A stretch of 64,000 nt of DNA from Protea cynaroides (lineage: Eukaryota > Streptophyta > Magnoliopsida > Proteales > Proteaceae), in contig CM053275.1 in assembly GCA_028583415.1 (NCBI GenBank), positions 84,128,278-84,192,277 of the forward strand. Reading direction: 5' to 3'. Below are positions 1 to 12,200 of this stretch, piece after piece. Under the pieces are notes generated by a model. That model had not been told where the DNA came from, made no database searches, and saw nothing but the letters and a program-made list of their open reading frames with translations. Each line of letters opens with the position of its first letter. The stretch's first letter is position 1. Both the position numbers and the translations under genes were made by a program.

Positions 1-2
1 TT

Positions 3-947
3 CGTAGTAGTAAAAGTATTAGTTTGTCTAAAAAAAAGCATGTGTTTGATTTACTTTCTGAATCAGGAGTCCTTAGAGCCAAACCAGTTGATACACCAAT
101 GGACCCACATCAGAAGCTTGAAACATGTGATAATTCTGAATATTCTGATATTCATCAATATAGACACTTGGTTGGGAAACTGATTTATCTAACTATAACT
201 CGGCCTGACATTTCCTTTGCTGTTGGAGTGGTTAGTCAATTTATGTATGCTCTTAAAGTTGCTCAGTGGGAGGCTGCCTGTCGCATATTGTGGTATTTCA
301 AGAAATCTCCTGGTGCTGGTCTTATTTTTCATCAACATTGTCATCTTGACATTGTTGGTTGTTCTGATTTTGATTGGGCAGGAGCTGATGGTGATAGGCA
401 TTCCACAACTGGATATTGTACATTTGTTGGGGGTAATCTTGTTACTTGGCGGAGTAAAAAGCAAACTACTATATCCAAGTCTAGTGTTGAAGCTGAATAT
501 CGTGCTATGGCACATACTACTGCTGAGTTTTTATGGTTGAAAACTCTTTTGCAAGAACTTGGATTTCCTGTCTCTCGACCTGTGTCTTTGATGTGTGACA
601 ATCAAGATGCTATTTATATTGCTAGTAATCCAATCTTCCATGAGCGTACCAAACACATAGAGGTTGATTGTCATTTTGTTCGAGATGCCGTCATGAAGAA
701 GATAATTGTTACTCTCTTTGTATCTTCTTTGAATCAACTTGTTGATATTCTTACGAAACCTTTGTTTGGACCAGCGTATCAGTTAAACCGTTACAAGCTT
801 GGATTGGGTGATCTATATGCTCCAAGCTTGAGGGAGGGTGTTAATGTGGCCCATAGAAACCAGGCCCATAGGGCCCATTGTGATGACCAGCATAGTGTTG
901 CTGGCGGTAATTGGCGCCAGCGACATTGGGCTGGCTTCTTTCATTAA
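3..947 (+). CDS. Ty1/copia polyprotein, C-terminal part (RT end and RNase H), partial
   Basis: The frame is open from the window edge, so the polyprotein is cut by the window and not by a stop. It covers the end of the reverse transcriptase and the RNase H domain. RNase H landmarks visible are CSDFDWAG, the SKSSVEAEYRAM block and the CDNQDAI block, followed by the HERTKHIEVDCHFVRD block typical of plant copia elements. In related elements the protein stops close to the polypurine tract. Here the frame runs on about 100 nt into the LTR and ends at 945-947. No internal stop or frameshift is seen, so this part could derive from a fairly young copy. It lies in an intron of NOT1, in the same orientation as NOT1. 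Confidence 0.9.
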   Translation, partial: RSSKSISLSKKKHVFDLLSESGVLRAKPVDTPMDPHQKLETCDNSEYSDIHQYRHLVGKLIYLTITRPDISFAVGVVSQFMYALKVAQWEAACRILWYFKKSPGAGLIFHQHCHLDIVGCSDFDWAGADGDRHSTTGYCTFVGGNLVTWRSKKQTTISKSSVEAEYRAMAHTTAEFLWLKTLLQELGFPVSRPVSLMCDNQDAIYIASNPIFHERTKHIEVDCHFVRDAVMKKIIVTLFVSSLNQLVDILTKPLFGPAYQLNRYKLGLGDLYAPSLREGVNVAHRNQAHRAHCDDQHSVAGGNWRQRHWAGFFH

Positions 948-1293
948 TTCTCTTTATTAAGTTTCCACATTACTTGTTATTTTCCTTCTTATTTTAGTCT
1001 CTTTTGTTTATGGAGACTTACCTTATGTATGGATTCTCTTTTGCCTATAAATACAAGTGTAGATTGAGAGGAGACTGTAATACAGATTTCGGTACCCGCT
1101 CTCTACTGGTTTCGTGGTCTGCTCTTCTCCCTCTTCTTCTTTCTTCAACTCTTTTCTTCTTCTTTATTGATTTTCTGGTTTAGTGCTTCTGTTTGTGTGG
1201 TTTTGTTACACATATGATGTTTGTTCTTTTTGATTTATTTTTTTGGTTGTTCTTTGTACATTTTCTTGACGCCTTTCATACTATTGTCCAACA
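839..1293 (+). repeat. 3' LTR of the copia element
   Basis: The LTR begins TGTTAATG directly after a purine tract (GAGGGAGGG, 830-838) and ends TCCAACA, giving canonical TG...CA termini over 455 bp. A TATA box (TATAAATAC) lies near 1045. The base string CCCGA (1294-1298) should be the right copy of the target duplication; the left copy and the 5' LTR are outside the window. The LTR ends only 17 nt before the first visible NOT1 exon. Confidence 0.85.
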
Positions 1294-1310
1294 CCCGACT
1301 ATTTGAACAG

Positions 1311-4300
1311 ATCAAGCATCGAGCCAAATTTCCATGATCTCTACTTGAAGTTCATAGAGAAAGTCAATTCAAAAGTTTTGAATAAAGAGATCGTGAAAGT
1401 GACTTATGAGAATTGCAAGGTGGTTATGCCAAATATTTCTCTTTCTATTAGTTTTTTTTTTTAATTTTTTTTTATTTGGTTATGAGAGAAGTTTCCTAAT
1501 GTCTTTATGTTTGGCAGGTTCTTTTAAGATCAGAGCTTATAAAATCCAGTTCAGAAGAGCGTTCCTTGCTGAAAAATCTTGGTAGTTGGCTTGGAAAGTT
1601 CACAATTGGAAGAAATCAAGCATTAAGGGCTCGAGAAATAGATCCCAAAGTTTTGATAATAGAGGTAGTAGTTATCCTTTTCTATATCAAAAATTTTCAG
1701 GGTTTGCTTTGGTTTTGTGAAGTCTTTTTCCTTAATGGTTTGGGGTTCTATGCTGAAGATACCTTCAAATTTGATAGATTATCAGCTTGTAACTTTCTGT
1801 TTTACTACTAATGTTTACTCTCTATATCTATCAGGCATATGAGAAGGGATTAATGATTGCTGTGATCCCCTTTACCTCAAAGGTATAACCATCATGAATC
1901 ATGATGATTGATATGTTTCTCTGTTTTTCCCATGCAAAATTTTCATATTCAATATTTGCTGCAGATTTTGGAACCATGCCAGTGCAGTCTAGCATATCAA
2001 CCTCCCAATCCTTGGACAATGGGAATCCTTAGTTTGCTTGCAGAGATCTATGCACTGCCAAATTTAAAAATGAACCTTAAGTTTGACATTGAGGTATGTT
2101 AAAATTCTTCTTACTTTTCCCTAGTTCTCTCAGACTTCTGGCCATAGTTGTCAAGGCGTCGCCTAGGCGTCCGGGCGGTTTGTATAGGCCTGGGCGCCAG
2201 GGCGCCTTGTGTAAATGAGAAAGGCGGTCGCCCAGGGTGCCTGGGCGTCGCCGCCTAGGTCGCCTTGGACGCCCAGAATGCCTGGGCGGCCGTCTTTTTC
2301 GCATATTTTTCCTTGATCTTTGAATTTTATTTAGGAGATTTATTAGGCCAGACAGGAACAACATTTATCTGGCAGTACTTATTTATGACTAATATCATTT
2401 AAGTAAATGTTCATTTACTTAAGATATTATTCATAAATAAGCAAATACCCCCCTATTTGAATCCAATAAAAATAGTTTAAAATTCAAATTCCAGAAGGAT
2501 AAAAAGTCAACCCCCCAGTTCAAGAACAAAAACCATATTTTTGGGTGCGAGGGCGATTTTCAACTTTTAAATGCTAGGCTTTTTTCTAAAAATAAAAATT
2601 CTATAAATCTTATTATAATAAATCATCACTAAAAACCAAGAGTGCGCCAAAATAATCTTTTGCTTTGATGCCCAAAAAATAATTTACATTCAGACGATTT
2701 TAAACAGCATTCCCGTATTCTGAACAAGGTTTGATCGGAGTGTAACTTCTTCATTATAACTTGGATTCAAGCAATCTCGGATTTGTTGGAAAGCTGATTA
2801 TGCTAGCTTTGCAACGAATTCGAGATTGCTTGAATCCGAAATATATTAAAGGAGTTAGGCTCCGATCAAATTCGTTAAAAGTACGCAAATGTTAGTCATG
2901 AATAATTGTTTACTTAACTCTAGACACAATCCCAGGTCTTAGTGTACATTAGTAAACTTGGGTCCACACCACATATTAATTAAGTTATGTCTTAAATGTT
3001 GATTATTTATGTAGAATGTTGCATATATATAGACATTAATATTTTAGAAATAAAAAAAATGCACTGGGATGCCTTGGTCGCCTAGGCGCCCAGGATGGCC
3101 CCAAACGCCTTGGATCGCCTTGTCGCCTTGACAACTATGCTTCTGGCTAGTCTAGGATACTCTTCTTCTCACAGCTTTAAAAGTGAATGTGAAACTTGGT
3201 TCGGAGGGAAAAATATTCTTGTTAATTTGTCATCTGATTTTGTAAATATGATCAATGGTTGTTTCCGCTATTCATCTTTCTTATCGTCTGCCTTCACTTT
3301 TGATATTTAGGTCTTATTTAAGAATCTTGGTGTGGATATGAAAGATGTTAAACCAACTTCTCTTCTAAAAGACCGGATTAGGGAAGTTGAAGGGAATCCT
3401 GATTTTTCAACAAAAGATATTGGAGCATCTCAACCACAAATGATTGCTGAAGTTAACTCTGGAATGATATCTTCATTAAATCAAGTTGAACTTCAGCCTG
3501 AAGTCTCTGTCCAATCTCACCCTGGTGGTCATTCAAATGTATTATCTCAGGTTTGTAATTCTTTTCCCATTATTTTCTGGTTTGGGTGTTAGTAGTCCTT
3601 ATATTTCCTCTGAATACGTTGAATGCCCACTTTGTGTGGTGGCTCTAGCACACTTCTCCTCTTCATCTTGCTTCGGGTTCATTGGTGGAGGATGAGAAGA
3701 CAGCAAACCTAAGCTTTTCTGATCGACTTTCATCTGGTCAAGGGCTATCACAAATCACTCCGCTGCAGTCACCTTTTTCTGTGAGTCAGGTTTGATTGCA
3801 GACTTCCCTTCCTACACTTAACTATTAAGAAGTGATACACTATCATCAAGGGCTATTTTCTGTGTTTGTTGCAGCTTTCCACTTCAATCCCTAATATTGG
3901 AGCTCATGTTGTTATCAACCCTAAGCTTGGTGCCTTGGGCCTCCAGTTGCATTTTCAAAGGTTTGAAGTTGTTATTTTGGATTTCCTCTTAGTTTACTAG
4001 CCAATAAACTGCCTGCATTCTGTTTTAGGCTTTGACTAATAGATCTTAACATGGTTATTTTTGACAAATGGCAGAATTGTTCCAATGGCGATGGATAGTT
4101 CTATCAAAGAGATAATGTCTCCTATTGTTGAACGCAGTGTTACTATCGCAATGCAGACAACAAAGGAACTAGTTCTAAAGGTTGGTTACTGCCGTGCTTT
4201 CTCTTCTGAGGTCTGCCTATATAATAATTGTAGCCTGTATATTGTGATTTACTCTCTCATATGTTGCTTAAACAAATGCAATGGTAGGACTATGCCATGG

Positions 4301-4847
4301 AATCGGATGAGAGCCGCATATATCATGCTGCACACTTGATGGTAGCAAGCCTTGCAGGAAGTTTAGCACATGTTACATGCAAGGTTTATTTTTTGTCTTT
4401 TATTATGATGGTTTCTGCATTTCCTATAGGCTATGCTTGGATGTCAAGAAAAGGAAAGAACAAAAAAGAAAATTATTGTAATGGAAAGGGAGATGCACAA
4501 ATTCATCATTTTCTCATAATTACTCGTCTTATTATGGTTTTTCTTTTCTTTTCTTGACATCCAACCATAGCCATACTCTTTGTTTTATTGAGATGAAAAG
4601 CTATTCATATAAATTTCCTAAGCAGACTGGTGCAGATTTGCCATTTAGTTCTCCTTCAATATTCTTGACTGACAATAATTTTGGTTATTGTCAGGAACCT
4701 CTTCGTGGATCCATTTGTGGTCACTTAAGGAATTTGCTTCAGGCCTTAAATATTGCTAGTGAAATTCTTGAACAAGCTGTGCTACTTGTTACAAATGATA
4801 ACCTTGATCTGGGTTGTGCAGTGATTGAGCAACATGCAACGGAGAAG
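1311..4847 (+). other. NOT1: NOT1 exons 1-10 of the window: MIF4G and NOT9-binding regions
   Basis: Exons 1-5 (residues 1-224) encode the MIF4G domain that docks the CAF1 deadenylase. Landmarks are IEPNFHDLYLKF, SLLKNLGSWLG and PPNPWTMGIL. Exon 6 (residues 225-271) is a Ser/Gln-rich linker; its acceptor is the AG at 3647-3648, because the frame just upstream has a stop. Exons 7-10 (residues 272-418) encode the helical region that binds CAF40/NOT9 (landmarks LQLHFQRIVPMAMD and AAHLMVASLAGSLAHVTC). The 1.2-kb intron 4 holds a 997-bp MITE; the other introns here are about 85-310 bp. Confidence 0.93.
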
Positions 4848-7800
4848 GTAGGTTTGCGCTTCTTTTCTCTTGATTGAGTTCCTACTCTTGATTTTTATAT
4901 GTTGCTTTGTTTATGGTGATATGCATGGTAAGGCGTCGCCTAGGCGCCCAGGTGGCCTTGTGACGCCTTGGAAAATCGGGCGCCTAGGCGGGTGCCTTGG
5001 CGCCTTGTCAAGCCTCTAACACCTTGGTTCACCTTGGCGCCTTGATAACTATGGTGATATGGATATGATCTTTCACATCTCTGCCGATATAATGTTTTTC
5101 TTTGTCTAGTTTTAGACTTATTCTCCTTGTTCTTTTGTAAGTGAAGTATTATCGAATTGAGTTGATGGGGTTTCCAAATCAGACGAGTGTAGGATTCAGA
5201 AACTCACAAGAAACTAGGATCATAATGGAACAAAGAAGCGACCATAATATAGAAATAATAAATAACAGAATATCTGATCAATGGATGCAAACCATATTTT
5301 AGGATATTGTAGAGAATAGACTAAAGGATAATATATTAGAAACTCAAAAGTGATCTGATGGTTGGATTCCAAGTTACGGAGGAATTCTACTTGGACTAGG
5401 ATTCTCTAGAACTGGGACTTGATACCAGTAGCATATGGACTGATTTCAGAGGTAGTATAGTGACTCAGGTCAGCAACAGAAATACAGATTATTGTACTGA
5501 GATAGAAAGTGTGAAGCAGATAATCGATTGAACCAAAACAAAAAACAAAATCCAGGTTTGAATGGAAACCAATTATAACCAGGATTCAGATAAAAAACTA
5601 GATTTCCAGGAAACCAGTAATGGATTGCAATAGAAAGTTCAGAGTTCAAACTAGATCTGAGTAATCTCTTGAACAAGCAGAAAAGTTGTAAAATACTTAC
5701 TCTTTCGATTGGATTACAAGAGAGAAGAAGAATATGAGCAGACTTCCCACCTGGACCTGTTGTTGGAATCCCACCAATGATCTCAGCTTCCCACTGAGGA
5801 CTGCTGACTCTCAAAGAGAAAATAAGGCAAAACCCAACTTCATTCATCAAATTCGTATCCAAGGCTGTCCCTTACAAACTTATATAGAAGACTTAAAACA
5901 AGAATCCTACTAGTCCTAAAACTCTTCCAGGTAATAACTTACCATGGAGCATGGTTTCAAGTATCGATACGATATGCCCTGTATCGACTGATATGTATCC
6001 TTGACAGTGGTTGATACGATATGTCTCTTTTTTAAAAACAAAAAGTATATTTACATGTATTGACCGTATCGAACCGGTACACTTTGATATGGTCGATACA
6101 CTTGACACGCATTGGTACATTTAATTTTCAATTTTCTTGCAAAAAAAAAAAAAAAGTATCGAAGTGTATCTAATCGATACGGCTCGATACACCTCGATAT
6201 AAACCGACACTGTCCGATACACCTTGATACAAACCGATACGGTTCGATATGGTCGATACGCACATATAAAGTTTGATACAATTGTTTTTTTTTTTTTCTA
6301 CTTTTCTGGTTCTTTTCCTTGATGAAAACTTACAGTTCATGCGAACCGAAGGTTGTATCTCATTGAATGTCATCAAATATGTCTTTAATCCTTGGAAATA
6401 CTTCAAGATTGCTTATTATAGTGTTTTTATACTTAAAAATTATGTTTTGGATGTTCCCTAATCACCGTGCATATCTTTCCACGTATCTAGCATATCCATT
6501 GTATCAACGATAAGATATGTCTTTTAAAATCGCCCGACCAGTATGCTACCGAGCACCGATACTTTAATCCTTGTCTTAGAGGTAGTTTATTTCTAGTAAA
6601 ATTCAACCTAATACTAAGAAAATTAGTGGGAGCCTTGTGCACTGGGACGCCTATTGTAATTGAACCCAACAACTTAAGTAATTAATAAACTCTGTATTCC
6701 TACCTCCTACCAATAATTTAGGCCTATTAATGGCCCATTACAGTGAAAACCCATTCGGCCAAAGGCCCAACATATATAAAACCCACCAAAGGCTTATTTC
6801 CACTAAACTAACTCCAGTTCTGTGTTTCAATTGCATCATGAGTCTATTGTGCAATTTTATTGTCAAAATTTCTATCTTGAACGTATTTGGGAAATTCCAT
6901 GGTGTCTATTAGGGTTTGTCGAGGGCATTGGTCCCCTGGCTTCCATGTTTTTCATTTGTTCCCTCTCTTGTGAGAATACATCAACCTCAAAACATTGATG
7001 GTTCTTAAGGGGTGCACTTGTCCTTTTGGACTTAGGTATTGTGGTTCTGTACTTCTGTGGTTCATTCAATGCACAGAGGTAGTGAAGCATTGATTGCTGG
7101 AACCTGCTGTTGTAGTTTACACCATCTGGATGGAGACTCTAGCCGCCTCAAGCTACTCGATTTTCTGAGGATCTTGGTCTGAGAAGAGAGAGGGGGGTTG
7201 GGGTTGGGTGCTCAACTGTATCTTCTGGTTGGTTCAGCAGAAAAATGTGTGTAGGCATTTCTCATCTTATCAGACAAATCATTATGCTTGCTTTTTCTTT
7301 GAACATTGTCTTGGAAGTGTTGATGGGTTGCTAAGAAGGGGAGTACCAGATGTCTTTTTTTTTTTTTTTTTTGGTGAGTGGGCAAAAAATTCTGTAGCAT
7401 TTTGCTGTGATTTTGTTTTGGGGGGAAAGGGGGAGTTGGGGTTCTGGATATTATTTAGATTCGTCCTCACATGGCGGTTGTTCTTCTTTATACTTTTGGT
7501 TTTGATAAAAATATTGTTATGGTTAAGGATTTCTTGAGATTTAATTAAGTATGGTGATTGTTTGCATCAATCCCTTGACGAGGTTGTACAGTATGACTCT
7601 GTGGTGCAGTCTTGCAGATTCTGGACCATGTTATATTTTCATTATCTTCAGTGGAATGATCCCTTTTGATAGGATGAAGCATGATGCTGACTTTATGCTC
7701 TTTCTCTGTGCCAAAATAATTACTTTATGAGATTATGAGAATATTCCATGGTTTGTTTTGTATGTAATGACAGGCATTGAGTACCATTGATGGGGAAATA

Positions 7801-9209
7801 TCACAACAACTTACTTTGAGGAGGAAGCATAGAGAGGGTGTTGGTCTGGGGTATTTTGATGCAAGTATTTATACACAAGGTACTATGGGTGTAGTACCAG
7901 AGTCCTTACGTCCAAAACCTGGTCGTTTGTCCCATGCCCAGCAGAGAGTTTATGAGGTAAGCACATGTTCTGAAGTTTTTACATGAAATGCAATTTCGCT
8001 AACTATCGCAACTGTATTCCACATCTTTTGATCTTTGCTCTCTCCTTTATATTTGTGCATGTGTCTCAGGATTTTGTTAGGTTTGCTTGGCAAAATCAAT
8101 CAAACCAGAGCTCAAATGCTATGCCCACTGCCCCACCTGCTTCATCTAGTGTTTCTATTAGTTCAGGCCTGTCTCGTGCTTATGGCTCCACTACAGGGCC
8201 GCTCGACCAAGGTGCCTACTCATCTGGGCAAGGGGTGCAAGGATTTGGTGCAGTTGCGCAACCCATGGATCTCATGTCCGAAGAGTTGGACCCTGGTTCA
8301 CAACTGCTAAGGTTTCCTTTTTCCCTTTTTTTTTGGGGGTGGGTGGGTGGGTGTACTATAATTTACAATGGTTTAATAGTTCGTTTACTTTTAATCCTCC
8401 TTCCAATGTTACAGTACTTCCTCAACTCATATTGGAGCACCTGATGGTATTATTCAGCATGGTTCTGAATTCAATTCTGTCGTGGCTTCATTTCCTTCAA
8501 CTGTTGCAGCCCCAGAATTGCATTCGGTGGAAACCTCTACTGCTGTAAAGGTGAGAAAACATTATTTCTGTGAACTTCAAATGTTGGTGGACGATTGACA
8601 ACTCTTTTACTGATGGGATGTGGTTTTTCATTTGGTCCAAGGAATTCGGAGCAATTGCACAACCGTCGCCTACAACATCTGCTACAGGACGGTTGGGAGT
8701 AAGTGCATCGGAACCTTTGTTGACCACGGGTGATGCATTGGAGAACTACCAGCTTCTGGCCCAAAAGGTAGCGAATAGGCTGCGCTTGTTGCTAGTTTGC
8801 TAGTGTTCCATTGTTTTTTCATGTTGACATGTCTGGGTGGTCTTTCATTATGTCTATAAGCTGCTTTTTGGTGTCTGTTGATTGTGGTTTCGTAATTTGA
8901 GCTCTCTTTAATTTTATTATTATTTCATGGAGGCCATGCGCCTTTGGCTTGAACTATCTTGCCACATTGGGGTTTTCCTTTTTGATTTCTCATGTCCGTA
9001 TGGATTTTCCCATGCAATTAAAGTTTCTGCTACTCCTTTTTGTTTTCCCTTTTTACTCAGTCTTTTTTTTTTTGGGGGGGGGTTCCTGATTTCTGCGTCA
9101 ACCATTTACTCATTTTCGTTTGAAGCTTATTCCTAAACATGATGCTATTTGTGTTTCAGTTGGAAAGTTTGATCACTAGAGATGCCAGGGAAGCAGAAAT
9201 TCAGGTTCT

Positions 9210-9248
<39 letters not shown>

Positions 9249-12200
9249 TCTCTCTCTCTCTCTTATGTATATATATGGTGAAATTTTATTTGTACTTGAA
9301 AGCCTGTTTAAATATTATTCTATAGCACTACCTGTCACCTTATGCCGGAGTTTATATTTTCAGGGAGTTATTTCTGAGGTTCCTGAAATTATACTCAGAT
9401 GTATAAGTCGACATGAGGCTGCATTGGCTTTAGCTCAGAAGGTTTAGTATGCTGCTTGTGTGGAAATTCGGTCCTTTGTTCTTCTTCTGAATTTGTAATT
9501 TAATTTGCAGGTTTTTAAGAGTTTATATGAGAATGCTTCAAACAGTGTACATGTTGATGCACATCTTGCAATTCTGGTGGCTATCCGAGATGTTTTCAAG
9601 CTTGTTGTCAAGGAGCTCACGAGTTGGGTATGTCTTCATTGACTTGCTTCTCTGCTTTTCTTCAGCTTGAATCGAGGTCCTGAAGTTATATATAATGTTT
9701 TCTTAAAACATTCTACCTTGAATTTGTTGTGTACACCTAAAGTAGATCAATTTGAGAATTATTTACCTGCTGAAACTTTGAACTTGGAAGTTGGAAGAAT
9801 TGTGACTCATAGTTGTCATGGCTTCTAGGCAAGCCAAAGCAGTGGTAGGGTGCCTTGGCGAGCAAGTGTTTGTATGTAATTAGGGTATAAGAGGCTTGTG
9901 TATGGTATAGAAGTCCTTAGTTATAAATATGAAGAGGGGTTCACGAGTAAAGTAGAAAATGTGTTTGAACTTAATTGCAAATATGGTATACAAAGGGCAT
10001 ATTTATAATAAGGGTAATTTACACCAGAGGTACCCGACGTTTTGAGAAATCATATCAGAGTTACCTCACATTTCAAAAATCATACAAGAGGTACCTCTTT
10101 TCATATTTCCAACATTAACCCTATTTAACGTTGACATCCTCTAAGTTAACCATTAGATCTACTTCAAATTTTCAGGGACAGATCGTTTCTTGTTGAACTA
10201 CCCTTATTTGGTGCTGATCGTTGGTACACCTGTCAGAAAAACAGTAAGTTTGGGTGCGGAGTTTTCATTGGAGGGGTGTACCATAGTCGAGATTTGTGAC
10301 TTGGTGATGAGCAACCTCCGGTGAGGAAGGGTCATAGGAGAGGACAGGGGCAAGAGAGGGGGTGGGCAATTGAGACAGCGATGAGCATATGGGTATTTGA
10401 GTGGTGAGTTGTTGTGGCAACGGGATGGTGAGAGAGTGAACCAAAGGGGACCAAGAAAGTTATGCTAAACATGGGTAAATTTGGAAGAACAAAAATAAAA
10501 GGTACCCCAAGTGTAATATTTTTGAAATGTTAGGTACCTTTGATATAATTTCTCAAAATGTTAGGTACCTCTGGTATGATTTTTGAAACGTGAGGTACCT
10601 CTGGTATAATTTCTCAAAACATCAGGTAGTTTTGGTGTAATTTACCCTCATAATAATAAAATTTAATGTTTAGCAAATAAATTTTCAGTCGACTCTTGAG
10701 TTGCAGGGAATGACCCTCGAGTTGTAGAGAACAACTCTTGACTGTTTTCGACGGCGGTACTGGAAATCTAGAAAGGTGTGTTCCCTTCTCCATCCTTTTT
10801 CTCTTCCTCCTTTTATGGTAGTGATGATGGTAGTGGCGGTTGTGGCTCTTCCTCTTCTTCAGTGGCAACTGCTGCTGCTGCTACTATGGTTTTGGCTTCT
10901 GCTTCATTCTCCTCCTTACGCTTTGGCTGCCTGATTTCCCCTCTTTTCCTCCCTTTTCTCCCCCATTTTCACCCTCTCACCCCTTTAATCACCCGTGTTT
11001 TGGATCTAGACGCCCTAAACAAGCAAGGTGATCGGTCGCCTAGGCCTCACCCAAAAAAGCGCCTAGGTGATGCCTTGACAACTATGGTATGACTTGGAAT
11101 CCACCTAACCTCTGAAAAGAATACATTCTTACTAAAGCTTAGCATTGCCGGATATTCATGCAACCACACCATGAATCCACACAGTATAGAAAAGTCAATG
11201 CTTTTTATTGTTGAAATAACTCCAAATTTATATGCCTGACTGACTGCATACATGGTTATATATAGAACTTTCTCAAAACTCACTGCTAACATGACTAAGA
11301 ACTAGCCTAAACCTAATAAGTTTTTTTTTTTTAAGTATGTCTTTTCACAACCAAATTCCCAATTGTTTTTAATTAAGTATTTGTAGAAACCTAGGTTAAG
11401 TTTCTTTTTTAATTGTTTGGCTGCCCGTTCGTCCAAACAGTGATTAATAATCAAACTGACTACTTAATTGACCAATAAATGACAGGTAAAGCATCTTATT
11501 CCAATTACAACTTTAATTCAAGTAACTGTTAAAGTAAATCTCATAAATTCCTGATTTCCGCCCATACTATAGGCCCATTGTGAAGAAAAAATTGTTGGAC
11601 CAAAATCAAGATAATTTATAATCCAATCCTGGTTTCAAGTATCGTATCGATACGGTGCGTATCGACTGATACATATTGGTATCGACAGTAGTCGATACGA
11701 TACACGGCGATACGTATCTTATTTTTTAAAATAAAAAGTGTACCCATGTGTATCGGCCGTATCGAACCGATATGTGTTGATACAGTCCGATACGCATTGC
11801 TACAGTCCGATACGTTCGAGACAGACTGATACACGTATTGTTTAAAAAAAAAAAATTAGAACCTGTAGAAACAGAGTTGGCCAAAAAGGAAGAAGAAGAG
11901 GAAGGGGAAGAGGAAGAGGAAGAGGAAGAAGAAGAAGAAAGAGGGAGAAGAAGAAAGAGGGAGAAGAAGAAAGAGGAGGAGCTACCGCCACCGCCACCGC
12001 CGCCACAAGAGGAGGAGAAAAAGAGTAGCAGCAGCGATGGCCACTGCCGCCGTCACACTAGGAGGAGAAGAAGAGTAGCAGCAGCGATGGCCACCTCCGC
12101 CGCCGCCAGAGGAGGGGAAGAAGAAGAAGAAGGAAAAAAAAAATACTAACCTTTGAGATCTTCGCCCCTAGCAAACTCCATTCCTGTGATATTGTCCTGT

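Noticed and set aside
5470..5862. 130-residue open frame on the - strand in a NOT1 intron
   Set aside because: Hydrophobic, no recognised domain, no splice or promoter context; it lies in a probable LTR remnant.
7208..7537. 109-residue open frame upstream of NOT1 exon 11
   Set aside because: Driven by poly-T and poly-G tracts and not in frame with the NOT1 exons through any splice sites.
10778..11092. Open frame of 104 residues rich in Ser, Phe and Pro
   Set aside because: Low-complexity pyrimidine-rich interior of a hAT MITE copy, ending in its terminal repeat.
11838..12149. Open frame of 103 residues rich in Glu, Lys and Arg
   Set aside because: It is only a translation of a GAA/GAG purine tract inside a repeat element; no domain and no splice context.
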